64,000 bases of DNA from Hirundichthys speculiger (taxonomy: Eukaryota > Chordata > Actinopteri > Beloniformes > Exocoetidae). The position numbers and the translations under genes are program-made. Shown one piece after another: positions 26,401-37,436 of the stretch (the first letter of the stretch is position 1; each line of letters begins with the position of its first letter). The notes below the pieces were generated by a model. That model worked only from the letters and a program-made list of their open reading frames with translations. It made no database searches and was not told the origin of the DNA. The DNA is taken from the NCBI GenBank assembly GCA_018398805.1, contig JAGFBZ010002379.1, forward strand, positions 2,480,001 through 2,544,000. Direction: 5' to 3'.

Positions 26401-29400
26401 CGTAATTAAGTATTGCACCACTTTCCCTGGAGTTTTGAACCATGTGAGTTGAGTTATTAAAGTATGCAGACCACAGGGGCCCCCTGGAACAGTTTTACGG
26501 AAGGAGAAGGCCGTGTTGCTGTAGACTAGTTTACCTGTATGTTTAAACACTACATACATTTATGAGAACCATGTTTATTTTTGTGTTAATGTGCGTATTA
26601 TTTTTCATATTGATCAAAGTGATCAATTTTATTATTGTTCTATTTTGGGTCAGTTAATTAAAATCTTGTGATTTTTGCCATAAATCTAAGACAGGGTTTT
26701 ATGTATTATGGTTGGATGGTTTTTAGCTTCCAGAATGAGTTTTTTTTTAAAAAAAAAAAAAAATAAAAGCCTAAAGAAAAATGATACTCTACATATTCTA
26801 AATGTATGTGTAACAGATTGGTTATAGTTTATTTAGTTTATTTATTTACTTTATTTTTTAGATGAAGATCAGGTTTGGAAATATAAATTAGATCAAGTGG
26901 TTTTTAGAAAAGTCAAGCCTCCCGCCTCTGTAAGCTCAGTGGAGAGGTGGGTCAGCTCATAACTCCAATTTCCATTTTTTCACATTAAGTAACCTGTAAG
27001 AAGTTATTTTATTTTATGTTGACTTATTGAAAAAAAAATCAGACTCCAAACCTGGGAAGATCTTTTAAAATGGCTCTCCTCCTAAGTCTGGAATTCCACA
27101 GTGTCTATTAGCTTCCCTTCTGCGTCAACAATCAGATTTCAGATGCATCTTGGATGTATCCTTTGGCTGCTGTGTATTTGCCCTTGCTGCCCTGCGCTGG
27201 CTGTATATGAGAGGTGTCAATGAAAGAACACTGTCAGTTTGCTTGCCGGGGGCTGGAGGAACCTGATGCACGTGTTACTGAGACATTCCTGTGGTCCACT
27301 TGGATTTTCCGTCGGTCTCCACGCCCCTTTTTACATACACGTACACTACACTTAGCAAAGACACGCAGTGGTGAGGCGGTGACTTGAACGTTTGATTCTT
27401 AGGATCACACAAACACAAACGGCATTGAGCACAGAGTTTTTTTTCCCCCATTTGGAGGGATATGAAACAGCAACTCATAGGTCTTATCAGATTAATGTAA
27501 ATAAAGGCTGAGAGCTTTATATACTGCTTAAGATACCAGAAGGTTATAAGAAGCAAACCTTTATTTCTATTTTATTGTTTTTAATAGAACTTGTCAGATT
27601 TTTCTGCTTATTTGATTTGAAATCAAAATCTGTTCAACATTTTGATTTGAGGCATCAAAATAAGGCGAAACAAAGGCACATAGTCTGTCTTCCTGATGAG
27701 TTAGCCAGAAGGCTTTTCATCCCCAGAGAAATTTGCAATCACAGATGGTTATACAAAACTCTATCTCCATTTATTTTCAATGCCAGAATAGGTCTCTAAC
27801 ACATAGAAAGTATTTAGCTTGAGCTGTCGATTTTTCATTTAAAAAGTTGGATAAATGAAGTAACTAACTAGCTAACAAGCTACTAGCTTGACAGTCAAAT
27901 AGATTTCAGTGTTCTGAACACACTGTTCACCTTTACTGTTGTACAGTATTTAGTTATCCAATATTGAAATAATGAGAAGTTATGTAGCTTACAGACTGTG
28001 AACATAGTGGTTCACCTGTTTTAGCAACTCTTTTACCAAAACTAAATGCAGCAGGTAGAACAGCTCCGAGTCTTTTCTCCCAGGCTGCTGTTGGTGGCAT
28101 TCAGCTGCGGTCGCTCCATGCACATATTCCCTAAAACTGGATGGGAAAACTGTTAAATTTAGCCTTTTCCCATCACTGCAGTGAACTTTTTATCCATCCA
28201 AAAAGAAAAGGATTTTATACGTCCTGTATGTTGTACACCATACGAAACAAAATTACTTGTGAATTGAAATGCATTGAACACCTCTTGGTTTTCGGAGTTT
28301 TTTTAAATTATTATTATCAAAGATGTCCATGCAAACCATATCCAGGACAGACTGATACAAAGTGGTTCAAAATGAATTAGTTAAACAAAATTAAAGTTGT
28401 TAAAAAAAATTTTTTTTTCTTTTCTGTCCTGTTTCAGGGTAGGTTTTTATTTATGGTCATCATAAGAGGCTTGGCTTTTAGCTGAGCGTTGAATTTATTT
28501 TTATAAATAAAGTGGAACTGTATAACTTTCTTAATCATGTGAATATGCAAGCAAACACAGTTAAAATATGCTCTAAGTAATTCAGTGTCTGTTATGAAGT
28601 CATGCAACACAGACTGGTTCTCATAGTTCAAAAATACTGGTCTGATCAGATCAGAACCCCAAAGTCAAGTTTTCAATTTATCTGAAACATTCACCTTCCT
28701 GAACAAATAAGACACACATAATTGGAGAGGCTTTACTTGCATATTTCATGCCTTAGCATGCTTTGACATTTTAGACACTGAAGTGGCATGTCTCTCTATA
28801 GCACCGATTACATATCAAACAACCGATCATAGTAACATCTTAGCAATATGTCACATGTGGAAAATTATCAACTCATCAGCTCATGCATTGTTGAATTTAG
28901 TTCCTTTAACAGCATCTTTCTCATCTGCATTGTTTGGGGCTGATTTAGGCAACATTTTAGAACAAAAGGTCTTCAAACTTTCCACCTAGCACCCAACAGC
29001 TGTTGAATATAGAGCAATATGAACTGGAGCCAGATACTGTAGCTGCTGCAGCTTTTTAAAAAACACTGGAAATGAAAAACAGAGATAAAATGGCCAAAAA
29101 AAAAAAAACATCTTTAAAATGTAAGTCCTTTATTCAGAATTAATTCCAGTAATTCCAGTTTTAAAAAGCCTGGATACTGTATGCAACTTTACAGTTTCTG
29201 AAAGAGATGTGCATATACTATGTCTTAATTTGTTTTTTTTTTTTTAGCCTACACAGAGTTATTTTAGTTTCTTTCATCAAGTCAGTGGTGAACATACAGT
29301 ATGGCATCTGCTGCATTTCATCTTCAACAAAAGGTCAGCCTTCTGAGGGTGTTTTAGAGCTACATGAATAAAACTGAATTTGACCTGACTGTCTCCTTTT

Positions 29401-31921
29401 GCTATGGGCTATCTCAAAAGGACGAAAATAGATTAAAGACTCTGCACCATCCTACCCCAAAAAATAAAGAGGAAAAAAATACAGCAGGAAAAAAAAGTGA
29501 TGTAATGTAAATTAAAACTATAACCATCACTCTTCATGTCTCAGTAGCCCACAAACACTTCGGCACAAAAGTGTGTCCTAACTGTATAAACATGCCTTCA
29601 TAAATGTTTCCACCTGGTTCCCAGGATTCAGTTGTTGGCCCCTTAAATCGCACTCTCAGCAGCAGATTTGTCCCCTGGGAAAGTCCTGGCTTCTGGTTCC
29701 GTCTGACCCACCTTAATCTCTGTGATGGACTGTGTTGGCGTCAGTGCTGGCTCTGATTAATTGTTCTGGTTTAAGTCAGTCATTGCTAACGTATTAGAAG
29801 AGAAATCTAAAGAGGCAGCTTTGATGTCATCATTGCGCTTTCAGTTTGCCCTCTCCTCTCGATCTGCTGCCCGCTAACACATTCTCCTTGTCAACACATT
29901 TGGTCCCATGCATGTATAGCTTCTGCTGTTTGTGCGCGTGTGTAAGCAATAACATACTAACATGTGTTAACACATAAGCATGTGGCTGTGTGTCTATGTG
30001 AGTAATGCTTTGTAGACTGTTTTGTTATTCCGGACTTTTTTCCAGCCTTACGTCACCTGACATGGATTTGACTGCTGTTTCCACAACACTTAGTTGCTGA
30101 CCAACTTTGCTCCTGCACATGTGCGTTTTTAATCTTTTTTTAATCATCATCGTTTTTAATCATCTTTTTTTCTCAGTCAGTGTCCAGTGGCTCTCACATT
30201 CAGACCAGCTTTGATCAGTTCTCTTTTGTTTTGACATCTTAATCGTGAAATCAATCCCTGTGAGGGATTTGTTATTGCTTTCTTTTTTCTTTTCTTTTTT
30301 GCAAGTTAAATCTGGAACGATACACACGGACAGTATATATTTCATTATGTGTCATCTTAGCACAGCTGAACTGCTGTGCTTATCTTTATGCTCAGGATGT
30401 TGTTTGGAAAAAGCTTTGGCTTCTCATATGACTTCTGAGTTTAGTGAGGAGCAAGTGAACAGCGCCCTCTTGTGGCACAGATGAATTATTCATTTGACAT
30501 CCAACTGCTGAACAGTGACTGACCAGCATGTGCAGATGAGTCCTGTAAAATTAAAGGTATACACATCTGTTTTTCTGCTTTCCAGGATATCAATGTCTGC
30601 ATTCTAGAGAATTACCCTGAGTGCTCCAATCCTCGGGTTTTCTACATCATTCCTTACTTCTGCGGACAGCATCCTCAGTGCAGGTAGATCCAGGCCTTTT
30701 TCATTTTTGGTGCTTTTAGATAGTGGTACTATTTCATTAGTCTCTTTTGAAATTAAGCAGTTTCTACTATGTACTTCCTCTGTGTGTCACAGAGAGCCAG
30801 GAGTGTGGGCCTTGGAGCGAGCCAAGCAGAATGTGCTGGAGAACTACCTCATTGTGGGTATCTTGGAAGAACTGGAGGATGTTCTGCTCATGTTGGAGAG
30901 GCTCTTACCTCATTACTTTTCTGGAGTACTCAACATTTACAAGAGCCCTGGTAGGTAAACATTCAGTGGATGGTTCCCTTTACTAAGTACAAGGAAAAAA
31001 AAACATACTTAGCTACAATGTTAGGCTGTTTTGAATTGTTTAGGATGCCCAAGAACATCTAGTCTCTTTAACAATATAAAATATGATCAAAGATATCGCT
31101 TATATTTCAGTGTAAAAAGACAAATAGGTGATGTATAACCTTTTTCACTGTGCCATCATTTAACTAACAAAAAGTCACATGGCCAATACTAAGTACCCCT
31201 TTACAGCTTCCATAGGATTTAAGTGGGTAAACTGCAGTCTGTGCTGCTAATCATCAGTCTTTAGGACAATGATGGACTACTTATTATTGCCCACATCATT
31301 TGTTTTCTTTTTCTTTTTTTATTAATTAATTATAGCGCAATGAAAAAAAAGTTGTTATTGTTTGTCTGAGGTTGTATTTTCCCAAGATACAATATACTAA
31401 ATATACTTACTAGAGTGTACTCTATACTATATTATGATTTGACTATGAGATGATGTTAATTAAAAAAAGGTTTAAAAGAAGGGGTGCTAACCTTTTCTCA
31501 TGAGTGTATATTGTTCTCAGAGCCACACTACAGGAAACCCGAGCTTTAGACTCTTTTTTTTCTGAAAAACTTTCAATCTGTAGCTGACGTTTTGGTTTCT
31601 TTTTCTTTTAAACATCTTCTCACTGCAGAATATAAAAAAATGGGCAATATGACGGGGACAGTGCGCAAACAGACGCCAACCCTGGAGGCCCTGCAGGTGC
31701 TGTACCATCGCATGCGCTATGAGTACGAGTTCTACAACTTCATCCGTGACCAGTTCCATCTCATGAAGAAAAAAATTGGGCTCAAGTCTGTCTCCAAGCC
31801 CCCCGCCTATTCACCCGCTTTCTTGCGTGAACTGGCCCGCCGAACCCCGGAGCCTCTGGATGAAGAGGAGGAGCTGAACACGGACCTGGAGGATGCGAAC
31901 AGCTGGCTAGTCCATCCCTGA
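5134..31921 (+). CDS. ust: Uronyl 2-sulfotransferase, exons 2-8 (gene span; exon 1 outside window)
   Basis: UST transfers sulfate from PAPS to the 2-O position of uronic acid (mainly iduronate) in dermatan/chondroitin sulfate, in the Golgi lumen. Seven exons join in phase to encode 326 residues ending in TGA. The human protein is about 406 residues, so roughly 80 N-terminal residues, including the cytosolic tail and signal anchor, lie upstream. Visible family features are NRVGKCGSRTV, matching the 5'-phosphosulfate loop with its lysine; TRHVHFLNF, whose histidine aligns with the catalytic base of the related HS2ST1 (inference); and IRDPINRFLSNYFFRRFGDW, the 3'-phosphate loop. Cysteines around ILENYPECSNP and YFCGQHPQC fit the family's luminal disulfides. 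NKT, NIS, NFT and NMT sequons fit a glycosylated luminal domain. The acidic C-terminus after the KPP motif also resembles UST. All introns are GT–AG, and no stop or frameshift was seen, so the gene looks functional. HS2ST1 is a less good match because the linker STYLNDHG and the C-terminus are UST-like. Confidence 0.95.
7290..7638. mobile_element. Long palindromic foldback element (MITE-like)
   Basis: The two halves are inverted copies. TAAGCACAAAAACGAAGG at the left matches the reverse complement of the right end, and both arms contain GTTTGGTAGATTATTACTTT and the segment around CCCCTTTAAATG. The arms run close to a short centre near 7455-7475. No protein is encoded. The tips read TAAGCAC and GTGCTTA, compatible with insertion at TA, but the exact ends and family are uncertain. 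Confidence 0.7.
9350..9660 (-). mobile_element. Decayed non-LTR retrotransposon 3' segment
   Basis: The reverse complement reads as the fish LINE 3' region, with a GGGCTCAGTTGAGGTGGTTT core corresponding to an RT C-terminus of the type SQLRWFGHL. It then runs into a GGATGG-rich tail (plus-strand ccatccatccattt at 9352). It belongs to the same family as 23660-23990, in opposite orientation. The frame is broken. Clade not assigned. Confidence 0.65.
9836..9950 (+). mobile_element. LINE/SINE-type tail ending in (ATGG)n
   Basis: The sequence runs from CCTGTCCAGGGTGTACCCCT through a CTGCATAG...CGGGTATGGATAA segment to (ATGG)n. This is a conserved 3' tail widely dispersed in fish genomes. Reverse-oriented relatives lie at 40625-40755 and 51617-51666. 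Confidence 0.65.
10743..10898 (+). CDS. ust: ust exon 3 (156 nt, PAPS 5'-phosphosulfate loop)
   Basis: Fifty-two complete codons run from ALPFPSQVIYNRVGKCG to TRLTKHEQ, between a tttgcag acceptor and a gtaagac donor. This exon carries the KCGSRT loop that binds the phosphosulfate of PAPS. IHNKT is a potential N-glycosylation site. Both ends are phase 0. Confidence 0.95.
12002..12367. mobile_element. 366-bp Tc1/mariner-type MITE, copy 1
   Basis: The element starts CAGTCATGGAAAAAATTATT and ends with the inverted form AATAATTTTTTCCATGACTG. Terminal repeats are about 75 bp, with the first 28 bp perfect. TA dinucleotides flank both ends (12000-12001 and 12368-12369), matching Tc1/mariner integration. 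There is no coding capacity, so movement would have needed a transposase in trans. Confidence 0.85.
12775..13140 (+). repeat. Dispersed fish repeat (TTCAA-associated family), copy 1
   Basis: Landmarks are CATTCACTCATTCATT, TCTCAAGGCTCTTTACACAG, a CAATGGTGGAAAGGCAAAAA block and GGGGGTGGTCATCTGCTTCT. The same order of blocks is seen at 40755-41030, and inverted at 45960-46290. Family name not assigned. Confidence 0.6.
18333..18698. mobile_element. 366-bp Tc1/mariner-type MITE, copy 2
   Basis: This copy has the same length, orientation and termini as 12002-12367, differing at only a few positions (for example TTCTCTCC instead of TTTTTTCC at the right end). TA flanks lie at 18331-18332 and 18699-18700. 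It inserted into an ACATA-rich low-complexity tract. Confidence 0.85.
18979..21976 (-). mobile_element. Pogo/Tigger-type DNA transposon, full length but inactive
   Basis: The ends are inverted 24-bp repeats, GGGGAGAGTGAGGTAGTGTG at 18979 and its relative (three mismatches) inverted at 21953-21976. TA dinucleotides at 18977-18978 and 21977-21978 form the expected target duplication. GGGGTAAxxTGAG-type motifs recur just inside the ends. A broken transposase gene lies on the minus strand. The internal introns and multiple lesions are described in the pseudogene entry. Total length is 2998 bp. Confidence 0.88.
19705..21501 (-). pseudogene. Pogo/Tigger-type transposase pseudogene
   Basis: The reading starts at 21501 with MPRKYNRKTTW and a psq/CENP-B-like helix-turn-helix (ERKIDKSSLLRFIRKKQLGG). 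A second DNA-binding part follows (QEWFRSFVARRQLS). The DDE/D catalytic core is at 20502-20074, with MLLIMDNLKAHI and HRMQPLDVAVYGPLK. The C-terminal part (FRSTGIFPYNRDIF) ends near 19705. Two likely introns keep GT–AG ends, 20909-20992 and 20503-20833. Lesions include offsetting frameshifts near 21330 and 21180, loss of the first catalytic Asp with a stop near 20870, a frameshift near 20390, and a TAA near 20060. It is therefore not expected to make active enzyme. Confidence 0.82.
23660..23990 (+). mobile_element. Decayed non-LTR retrotransposon 3' segment
   Basis: The frame near 23675-23950 reads LLHIKRSQLRWFGHLVRIP, then RRWVGRGRSGTLCLSYCP. This is the RT C-terminal tail of a common fish LINE, followed by GGATAAGC and a GGATGA-rich tail. 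It is 5' truncated. It belongs to the same family as the minus-strand copy at 9350-9660. Confidence 0.65.
24827..24906 (+). CDS. ust: ust exon 4 (80 nt, catalytic histidine region)
   Basis: The exon reads VDLMRNISNIPQPFLYTRHVHFLNFTR, with the final arginine split across the next intron (phase 2). The acceptor is ttcacag and the donor gtacagc. The histidine of RHVHF is the likely catalytic base by analogy with HS2ST1. NIS and NFT are sequons. Confidence 0.94.
25009..25162 (+). CDS. ust: ust exon 5 (154 nt, 3'-phosphate loop)
   Basis: One base completes arginine, then 51 codons run from FRIEQPVYINIIRDPINRF to MKDDERYL before gtgagtcc. RDPxxRxxSxYF is the sulfotransferase motif that contacts the 3'-phosphate of PAP. 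The intron separating it from exon 4 is only 102 bp. Confidence 0.96.
25163..30585 (+). other. ust: ust intron 5
   Basis: This 5.4-kb intron is mostly AT-rich unique-looking sequence with A and T runs (for example near 26740-26762 and 29095-29110). I saw no exon, RNA gene or bounded transposon. Confidence 0.65.
30586..30683 (+). CDS. ust: ust exon 6 (98 nt)
   Basis: The exon reads DINVCILENYPECSNPR, then VFYIIPYFCGQHPQC and two bases of an arginine codon. It sits between tttccag and gtagatcc. The cysteine pattern is the one expected of UST. Confidence 0.95.
30793..30950 (+). CDS. ust: ust exon 7 (158 nt)
   Basis: After one base completing arginine, the exon encodes EPGVWALERAKQNV, the hydrophobic helix YLIVGILEELEDVLLMLERL, and LPHYFSGVLNIYKSP, ending with one base of the next codon. 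Introns on both sides are GT–AG. The upstream intron is about 109 bp. Confidence 0.95.
30951..31628 (+). other. ust: ust intron 7
   Basis: A 678-bp GT–AG intron between exons 7 and 8. It is AT-rich with a T-rich tract before the acceptor. Nothing else was recognised. Confidence 0.8.
31629..31921 (+). CDS. ust: ust exon 8, terminal coding exon
   Basis: The exon begins after cactgcag, completes a glutamate codon and encodes YKKMGNMTGTVRKQTPT, the helical YHRMRYEYEFYNFIRDQFHL segment, KIGLKSVSKPP and an acidic tail ending in SWLVHP before TGA at 31919-31921. The tail is less conserved than the rest, as expected for this family. Confidence 0.95.
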
Positions 31922-33445
31922 GAGCTCTTTGATGAGCCGTGGAGGAAGTTGAAAAATATCTGGCTAAAATTGGCTAAAGAAAGTTGGAGGCAGCCTCAGG
32001 GCAAAAGGCAGTGTTCTCCATCTCTTGGATCCTGACACTTGGGGTTGTTTTCTGAATTTTATTTTCCATCTGCCGGGTCCTGTTATGACAGCCTCAGCCC
32101 TTAGGACTTGGGTAATTGGATGGACAAAAAAACTCTATTTAAAAACTGGCCATGGACACGGGGAAATCATATAAAGCTCAGTTTGCTTGAGTGAAGTTTT
32201 GTTTTAATTTGAGCTTGTTTTAGGGTTCATATAAAAATAATATTAATAATAATAACTGTTATCACTGTAATCTCCAGGAGAGATTGGAGCAAGATGTGGA
32301 CAGATATATGTGTGGGGAAACATGCTTGATGTTGGAGAGGACTTTAGCGAAATTCCCTGGAAAGAGGTTTACACTTCATGAAAGGGCTGGTGTCCTATAA
32401 ACTGGACTGGGACATGAATTTAAAGAGTGCCATAATTTTTGTATGTATATTAGTTTTCCAGGATGCTTTTTAGTGCCAAACCAAATTAGGCGTTGCAGAG
32501 ACTGTGTGACAGGGCGTTCTGTGTTTGTTGGAGTTGTGATACAGTTAAGTCAGTTTTGTTAGTCCTGGTATATAACATATTTTGTTTAATTTGTAAAATA
32601 TTATTAGGTATAAATGAGGGTTAAACTGTGTACACTCAATTATGAATTCAAAGAATTCCAGCTATGTGTGTACATGAATGATTGAGTTTGCCAAAACCAG
32701 CAGCTTCTTTGATTTTTTTTTTTTTTTTATTATTATTTTTATTTGAGAAAAGTTATATGTTCACATCATAACATGGGTTAAGAGTCAAATGCTAAAAGCA
32801 TTTATGGACCCTCATCTTTTTAGCCAAAGTTTAAATACTGAGCGTGCTAAATACCAATGTTTCGAATGTGATGCGTTAGAAAACTGTGCAGTTTTTTGTG
32901 AGCCACATTTCCCAAATTTCTGCAGCAAAATGAGGGATTTGGTCGAGAATTAGATGAATATTTACCGTTCAATGTCAGCTTTGGTTGCAGGACCATTTAA
33001 GGGCTTTCCCTTAAATTGTATTATGTTTAAAGCGTGTGAACTTTTGCAAGCTAGCAAACATTAACTCTTATCATTTACCAGCAGCTATCACTCATGTAAA
33101 AAGTCATCCAGAGAATAGTAACCATAAGCTAACGTCATCTCCATATTTTGCCTCGCCCTCGTAATCTGTCTTGCCTCTCTTTCTCAATGTTACGTCCATT
33201 TTGTTCTGTGTTTTCTTTTATGGCAGTTTAATTTATTATTTTGTACTAATTTCCTTTGTAGATACAATTCTCAGGAAGGAAAACCATGATCATTTGTATC
33301 TGAGATTTCTGATGTGGCTATAAAAACTGTTCTTGGCATTTTAACGTCTATGTCTAGATCAGACATATCAACAGCTGAGTCCCTGATAAGAAAAGAAATG
33401 CATTCCATCATTTATGGTCTTCAAAATAAATGTCTTCTAACTACA
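31922..33445 (+). other. ust: Probable ust 3' untranslated region
   Basis: About 1.5 kb of AT-rich, non-coding sequence follows the ust stop codon. The first AATAAA noticed on the plus strand is at 33425-33430. No transposon was recognised in this stretch, which fits a genuine 3' UTR. The end is inferred from the hexamer alone. Confidence 0.5.
33425..33430 (+). promoter_or_regulatory. ust: Candidate polyadenylation signal of ust
   Basis: AATAAA within tcaaaataaatg, about 1.5 kb after the ust stop. Cleavage would be expected some 10-30 bases downstream. Confidence 0.45.
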
Positions 33446-33489
33446 GCAGTCAAGGTGTTGGTTTTCACTTTTTCCTTTGCATATTACGA

Positions 33490-34010
33490 TCTTGGCCCGA
33501 CTATAGGACGACTCTGATTATAAGACAACCCCTTATTTTTCAGTTATCATTTTGGAAAAATAGAAATATATTGAAGACAATACAGTTATTGTCTACAACT
33601 TTTTATTGTACAATTATTATAGAAAATTCACTCAGAGATAACATTCCACTGTATTGTTCAACATTTTCATGATTTCATCTCTTTTAGGAAGTATGGTACC
33701 ACACTCAAGGTACAGGTAACAATTCAGTCTGTAAAAAACAAATTCTGGACTACAACAAAACTTTCAAACCCCTTCGCTCGAGTCGGTCGCACTCGATTTT
33801 ACATCATGCGATCACGCATGCGATCCTGCTCGCATGCGTTCACTGTGATGCTCCATTTACTTACTGGTGACTTCGGTGCGGCTCCATCTAGTGGCGTAGA
33901 TGTGTAATGACAATAGAAAAACGTGACCTCGATTTTAAGACGTTCCAGTCCCATTTTTGAGAATATGATTTCTAGAATAAAATTCCATCCTATATTCTGG
34001 CCGACCCGGT
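33490..34010. mobile_element. Possible MITE with imperfect terminal repeats
   Basis: The left end GGCCCGACTATAGGACGAC pairs imperfectly with the reverse complement of the right end, GGCCAGAATATAGGATGGA. Internal words such as GATTATAAGACAACCCC and TTTTAAGACG are also inverted relatives. No clean target duplication was seen, and the ends are approximate. Confidence 0.4.
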
Positions 34011-34757
34011 ATTACAGATATTTGTCACATCTACTTTAGGCATAATTCTTTCACTCCAGCAGCAGCCTTAAAGCTTAGTTACATCTCCATCTCATGTGAT
34101 TCGTTTTTGCAAAGCTCCATACTGAAAGCAGTTTGTGAAATTCCCTTTAAAGTATTTTTTAATGTGTAAAATGAACCACAATGGGCTTATGTTCTGTCAG
34201 AGGTATTCCTTCTCACTGAACTCACACATGCCATTTTTAACTCACAAGTGCATGATGTGGATTGTAATGCCCAATTCATGGGTGTAAAAGGGACTGAATA
34301 TAACAAGAGATGAGTAAAGTCATTTTATGAGAGAGGCAACTTTTAAGTAAGAAGCAGTAATGACTTTTTGACAAGAGGAATAACGCATTATGTGGGTTGT
34401 ATCTGTAGAAAATTCTGGCATTAGTTTATAGAACCAAAGACTGTTTTCCTCAGAATGATGGCTTTCTACTTTAGTCACTTTTTTCTTTTGAAAAAGTGAC
34501 TGAAGTAGCCAGCTGCTGGGTGTTAAAAGTTCACAATCCAAATCTTACCATCCCCTGACAGATGAATTGGCAGAGAGGTTCAAACAGAAACTCAAACATA
34601 ATGCTCCTTAAGCTTATGAATGTTACTGGCAGTGATAAAGATCCGTGGCTTCCCTTAAATTCCTCTTTGCTTAGAGGGAAGTGTCCCAGCCCTCCTCTAG
34701 GTTCTTACCATTCTAGAATGTTGCATATTCATATCAGGGGACCCCTGGCATTGCTGA

Positions 34758-34793
34758 AATGGGGGGTGGGGGTGGGGGGGTTGGGGGGGGGGG
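34758..34793 (+). repeat. G-rich tract
   Basis: Runs of five or more G separated by T or TT, with at least four tracts in about 36 bases. Such spacing can form a G-quadruplex on the plus strand. Confidence 0.7.
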
Positions 34794-36151
34794 ATGATTC
34801 ATCTCCAAGGGATCCTGAAAGTCCTCAAAGCTTATTTATTTGGGTAAACCAGTTAAAGTCTCTTTGGGCCTCTCATCACATGTGTTATATGTTAGGTCAA
34901 CAGGTCTGTAGTCATCTCATCCAAATGAATGGGATTGTTTTTGTGCAAAATTAAAAAAAAAAAAAAGGTTGGATGTCTTTCACAGCAGTGAAACCTTCAC
35001 TTGGCTCACCCAAAGATGGAAGAGCTGCTGCAGAAACCCACATATCTGGCCGGTGTAGGCCTATAGGACCCAAGGCCCGACACTGTCTGGATAAGCAAAC
35101 TTGATCTGGTTAGGCCTCTCCAGAAGCCTCTTTACCTCATAGGAGACACAGAGGCAGGATGTGAGGGCAGAGGAAGTTTAAGTGTTTCCTGATGTGGGTA
35201 GAGACGACAGTAGGACTGTATTAAGATATCTGTCTGAGGTGCAATATCAGACTTCAGAGCACGGGGAGGCTTTGAGTGTTCTTTTGTAATTATTTTGGTA
35301 TTTTGGAAATAAAAATGAAAGGTTTTTTTTTTTTAATGAATCCCCTGTGTCTCTCTGGCTGAATATTAAGTGAGTCACTTTAAAAATGTAGCTGAAATTT
35401 GTCCAAGCTCATGCTCGTTGAAATGGAATTCCTGAAACAATCGTCATTCTTCAGTGTCCAATAATGAGCAACATGCTGTTTGTAGCACATTGGAACTAAT
35501 ACAGAACTCAAGATTAGCAGGAGAAGAAAGATTCAAGTCAAGTAGAGAAGCAAAAACTTTCCACTCACATGGGCCTGCACACATGCATCCACACACAGGT
35601 CGTCCATCTGCAGTTTTCCACTCAGAGGTTGAACACAGGGGTTTTATGTGAAGGGTGGTGCACAGTAAGCATGTGTTGTTGCAGAGGGATCACTTCTGTA
35701 CCAGCAAACAGAAAACTGCAAATGTCAGTGAGTTGGGCTGACAACGGATAAATGTGTGAATAACTGTGACTTGCATATGCAAAGTTTAAAAAAAAGACAA
35801 GATGAGAAGACACAATTAAAGGGGCTCATTTATCAAAGAAGTTTATTTAAAGATTCCTAGTCTTCTTAGTATTACTGTAAAACTACGTTTGCTACAGCCA
35901 ACAAATACAAACAAAACAGAATTTACAAGTGCCAACAGTGTCCGCGTCAGTCACATTGTATATTGTTCCAGGATGATAAAAAAAAAAAAAAGAAAAAACT
36001 AACAAAGAAGTTATTGATAGAAAAATAAAAATCAAACAGTTGATTGTAAAACTGCCTGCCAGACAATATTTTCATCACCAGGTGATTAAATATCTTTAGT
36101 TCTAGTCCAGCAGCAGCTTTTTCCATTACTTACTCCCATAATTGTCTACTC

Positions 36152-36633
36152 CAGTGGTTCTCAAACTTTTAATACTGTGTACCACCTGAGAAACTGTTCA
36201 GCTCTTCTGAGTACCACCATGATGACCAATTATTAAAACATAGCCATATATGCCTTCTCAATTAGCTTTAAACACACAAGAGAGATGTTTATTCCTTATT
36301 GTGGTTATTAAACCTGAATTGTTACCTTACTGAATCAGACATTTACAACTCTGTCCAACAATTCTCATATACTCATTCTCTCATACAGAGCAAAATAAAC
36401 ACACTTAAAAAGTTGTTACATCTGCACTGCAACTGAAAAGACACAATTTTAATTATCTTAAGCTACACATTTCGTCTGAAACGTTGTATTTCTAATGCAT
36501 TGTATGTTTCCAATTTTTTTATTTTTAAGTGAAAATGTGAAAAAAATGTGGAAAGTTATGATGTTCCCCACGTACCACCAGAGAGCGCTCACGTACCACT
36601 GGTGGTACTGGTACCACAGTTTGCGCACCACTG
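36152..36633. mobile_element. hAT-type MITE with perfect 8-bp target duplication
   Basis: The element starts CAGTGGTTCTCAAACTTTTA and ends GTTTGCGCACCACTG, an imperfect inverted match. The 8-bp GTCTACTC occurs immediately before (36144-36151) and after (36634-36641), the signature of hAT integration. Internal inverted GTACCACC/GGTGGTAC blocks extend the terminal repeats. At 482 bp with no open frame, it is non-autonomous. Confidence 0.88.
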
Positions 36634-37436
36634 GTCTACTCTGTTACAAATCAAATATATAAATCGGCTACGTGTTATAGTTTCATTCCTGTTTTTGGTC
36701 CAAACATCTGGCTATCACATTTTGACTCTTGAACACAGTCATACAGTTGTGAGTTTGTGTACTCTCTCCTCAGTACCAGCATTTAGATCACAAACATGAT
36801 ATAAGCATGTAGAAAACTAAGACATAAACTTACTTAACTAGTGCACTCAATAACACACACACAAAACATGCCCACACATACACTCACATTAGATTGTAAA
36901 GTGAAACTCTTCAATTGCATCTTAAGTGAGATGAAATTGAGGATTTTGAACCAGAGTAAAATTAGAATTTCCTTACGATGACAGTTTCACATCAATATGT
37001 ATGCCCTGAGATGAAAAGAAAAACAAACAATGTTTAAAAGGCAACTGTACATCTTAAAAAGGCACTTCTGTTATACTTCACTAAAATATCTGTTGTATAA
37101 AACATGATTCTAAAATGTAAAATAAACCAAGTAAATGCAATAATCTGCATTCATTTTGATTACTGATTAGTAGCTAGCCAAGCAGCATGACCATGTGGGC
37201 CCCATCTGGTTTAAAGGTGGGCTACTTGAGAACAGATTGGGCTTGGGCTTGAAATGGGCAAATGGCATGGGTCCCATCTGGTTGAGGTATGACTGGGCCC
37301 AAATGGGAAGTCTGTGAGGGCCAACAAGTGGACTAAATGGTCTAAGAAAAGGCAATTTGTGTGATTCCAATAGTTTTAGCAACATATGTCCCACCAGGAC
37401 TCCACCTAAAAACCAGGTAGATCCTAGTCAGAGTCC

